Origin: OFTM34 sp047639415
GTDB taxonomy: Bacteria > Planctomycetota > UBA1135 > GCA-002686595
Reading direction: 5' to 3'
Assembly: GCA_047639415.1 (NCBI GenBank)
Contig: JBLINP010000037.1
Span: forward strand, 1 to 23,492
Length of the DNA stretch: 23,492 nucleotides
Both the position numbers and the translations under genes were made by a program. The notes under the pieces were generated by a model that did not search any database, was not told the origin of the DNA, and saw only the letters and a list, made by a program, of their open reading frames with translations. Of the stretch, positions 22,454 through 23,492 are shown one piece after another (the first letter of the stretch is position 1; each line of letters starts with the position of its first letter).

Positions 22454-23492
22454 GTGAGCACGACGAAAACATCCAAGGACCGTACTTCAGGTAGCACCAA
22501 AACCAACGGCAAGGCGTCCATGCAATCAGCACTCGCCCAACTCGAGTCGGTGGATCCGCCGAGTCACTTGCTCGACCCCGACATGACTGGGAATGCTTTG
22601 GCAGTTCTCGAACGTCGGTATCTGAAAAAGGATAACGATACGGGCGAGATCACCGAGACGCCGCGCCAATTGATGTGGCGCGTGGCTTCGTTCATCGCGA
22701 TGCCCGAGATTGAATTCGCAGGCGGCTCTCCGGAGAAGGCTTTGGCCATCGCTTCCGAGTTCTACAACTTGATGGCGACCAAGAAGTTCATGCCGAACAG
22801 TCCGACGTTGATGAACGCGGACCGTGAGATGGGCATGCTTTCAGCTTGTTTCGTTTTGCCGGTCGAAGACTCGATCGCGGGCATCTTCGATTCAATTAAA
22901 GCGACGGCACTGATTCAGAAGTCAGGCGGCGGCACGGGCTTTTCGTTCTCGCGCCTGCGTCCGCGCGGCGACATCGTTAAATCGTCGGGTGGCACGACGG
23001 AAGGTCCGCTCTCCTTTATCCAAGTCTTCTCGAAGGCGACCGATGCGATTCAGCAAGGCGCGTTCCGGCGTGGAGCAAATATGGGCATGTTGCGGGTGGA
23101 TCACCCCGATATCGCCAGCTTCATCACGGTCAAAGACGACCTGAATGTGCTCCAAAACTACAACATCTCGGTGGCGGCGACGGATCGCTTCCTCGAGGAG
23201 CTAGAGGCCGAGCCGGACAAGATTCATGAGGTTCAAAACCCGCGCACGAAGATCTGGAAGCAGCTAGCGAAGCAGGACTCGGCGGGCAAAGACACCGACG
23301 AGTTTTGGACGGTTGGCGAACTGTGGAACACGATCGTCGAGCATGCGTGGCGCACGGGCGAGCCTGGCATCATCTTCATTGACCGGATCAACGCGAAGAA
23401 TCCGATCAAGAACGTCGGCTTGATCGAAGCGACCAATCCGTGTGGGGAGCAACCGCTTCACCCCTACGACTCCTGCAACCTCGGATCGATCA
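22454..23492 (+). CDS. nrdJ: Vitamin B12-dependent (class II) ribonucleotide reductase, N-terminal part (3' end outside window)
   Basis: The first 346 codons of the large class II ribonucleotide reductase, which makes deoxyribonucleotides using adenosylcobalamin and works with or without oxygen. I start at GTG 22454, with a purine-rich AGAGAAAGAG just upstream; an ATG at 22520 is possible but would lose 22 mostly polar residues. The sequence shows RQLMWRVASFIA, KKFMPNSPTLMNA, then SACFVLPVEDSI (Cys132 is the probable redox-active cysteine), KSGGGTGFSFSRLRPRGD, SGGTTEGPLSFI, RRGANMGMLRVDHPDI, and NPCGEQPLHPYDSCNLGSI at the window edge. These match NrdJ of the long type. The gene is preceded by a structured leader. 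B12 use fits the BtuF-like gene at 16247. Confidence 0.95.
   Translation, partial: MSTTKTSKDRTSGSTKTNGKASMQSALAQLESVDPPSHLLDPDMTGNALAVLERRYLKKDNDTGEITETPRQLMWRVASFIAMPEIEFAGGSPEKALAIASEFYNLMATKKFMPNSPTLMNADREMGMLSACFVLPVEDSIAGIFDSIKATALIQKSGGGTGFSFSRLRPRGDIVKSSGGTTEGPLSFIQVFSKATDAIQQGAFRRGANMGMLRVDHPDIASFITVKDDLNVLQNYNISVAATDRFLEELEAEPDKIHEVQNPRTKIWKQLAKQDSAGKDTDEFWTVGELWNTIVEHAWRTGEPGIIFIDRINAKNPIKNVGLIEATNPCGEQPLHPYDSCNLGSI

Noticed and set aside
1..23492. CRISPR arrays, tRNA or rRNA genes, insertion sequences or integrase genes
   Set aside because: I saw no regularly spaced repeats, cloverleaf with conserved tRNA loops, rRNA-like blocks or transposase motifs in any gap or frame.

Overview
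The window (about 57-58% GC by eye) looks like a chromosomal piece of a Planctomycetota-type bacterium, probably one of the uncultured or recently cultured marine lineages. The pointers are a kinase-linked ECF sigma factor overlapping a large Ser/Thr kinase with a SUMF1 domain, a secreted CSPTR sulfatase, a secreted FG-GAP protein with a C-terminal beta domain common in such genomes, a GyrA with an extra-acidic tail, and many genes without a Shine-Dalgarno site. This assignment is inference; there is no rRNA or tRNA in the window.

Layout. 1-1645: the 3' end of katG, a strong terminator, then oxyR with both redox cysteines. 1665-2715 (minus): two small flavin-linked proteins (a PNPOx-like protein and a flavin reductase). 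2716-4936: a dyad-rich divergent promoter, a MarR-GNAT fusion and a kelch-type beta-propeller protein. 5301-8406: gyrA and a GatB/YqeY protein, closed by a hairpin facing both ways. 8526-14912: a tyrosinase-like protein (minus) divergent from an ECF sigma factor, a transmembrane kinase-SUMF1 protein, an unknown 177-residue protein and an animal-type haem peroxidase. 15061-17203: a lipoprotein MsrA-MsrB fusion and a BtuF-like binding protein. 17271-17507 (minus): a BFD-type [2Fe-2S] protein with a Fur-box-like dyad in front of it. 17712-19070: a sulfatase. 19370-20329: an FG-GAP gene broken by two frameshifts. 20382-22109: MurJ. 22454-end: the 5' part of a B12-dependent ribonucleotide reductase behind a structured leader.

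Theme. An unusual share of the genes handle peroxide, redox cofactors or oxidised protein: KatG, OxyR, two flavoproteins, a tyrosinase-like protein, a haem peroxidase, MsrAB and BFD. The best candidate for an undescribed system is 8526-14912. There a kinase-sigma signalling pair sits in line with a haem peroxidase lacking both haem-ester residues and an unknown protein, opposite a tyrosinase-fold protein whose CuB site has lost two of three expected histidines. Neither enzyme has a signal peptide. The nrdJ leader, with mutually exclusive hairpins, is the best candidate for an unannotated regulatory RNA.
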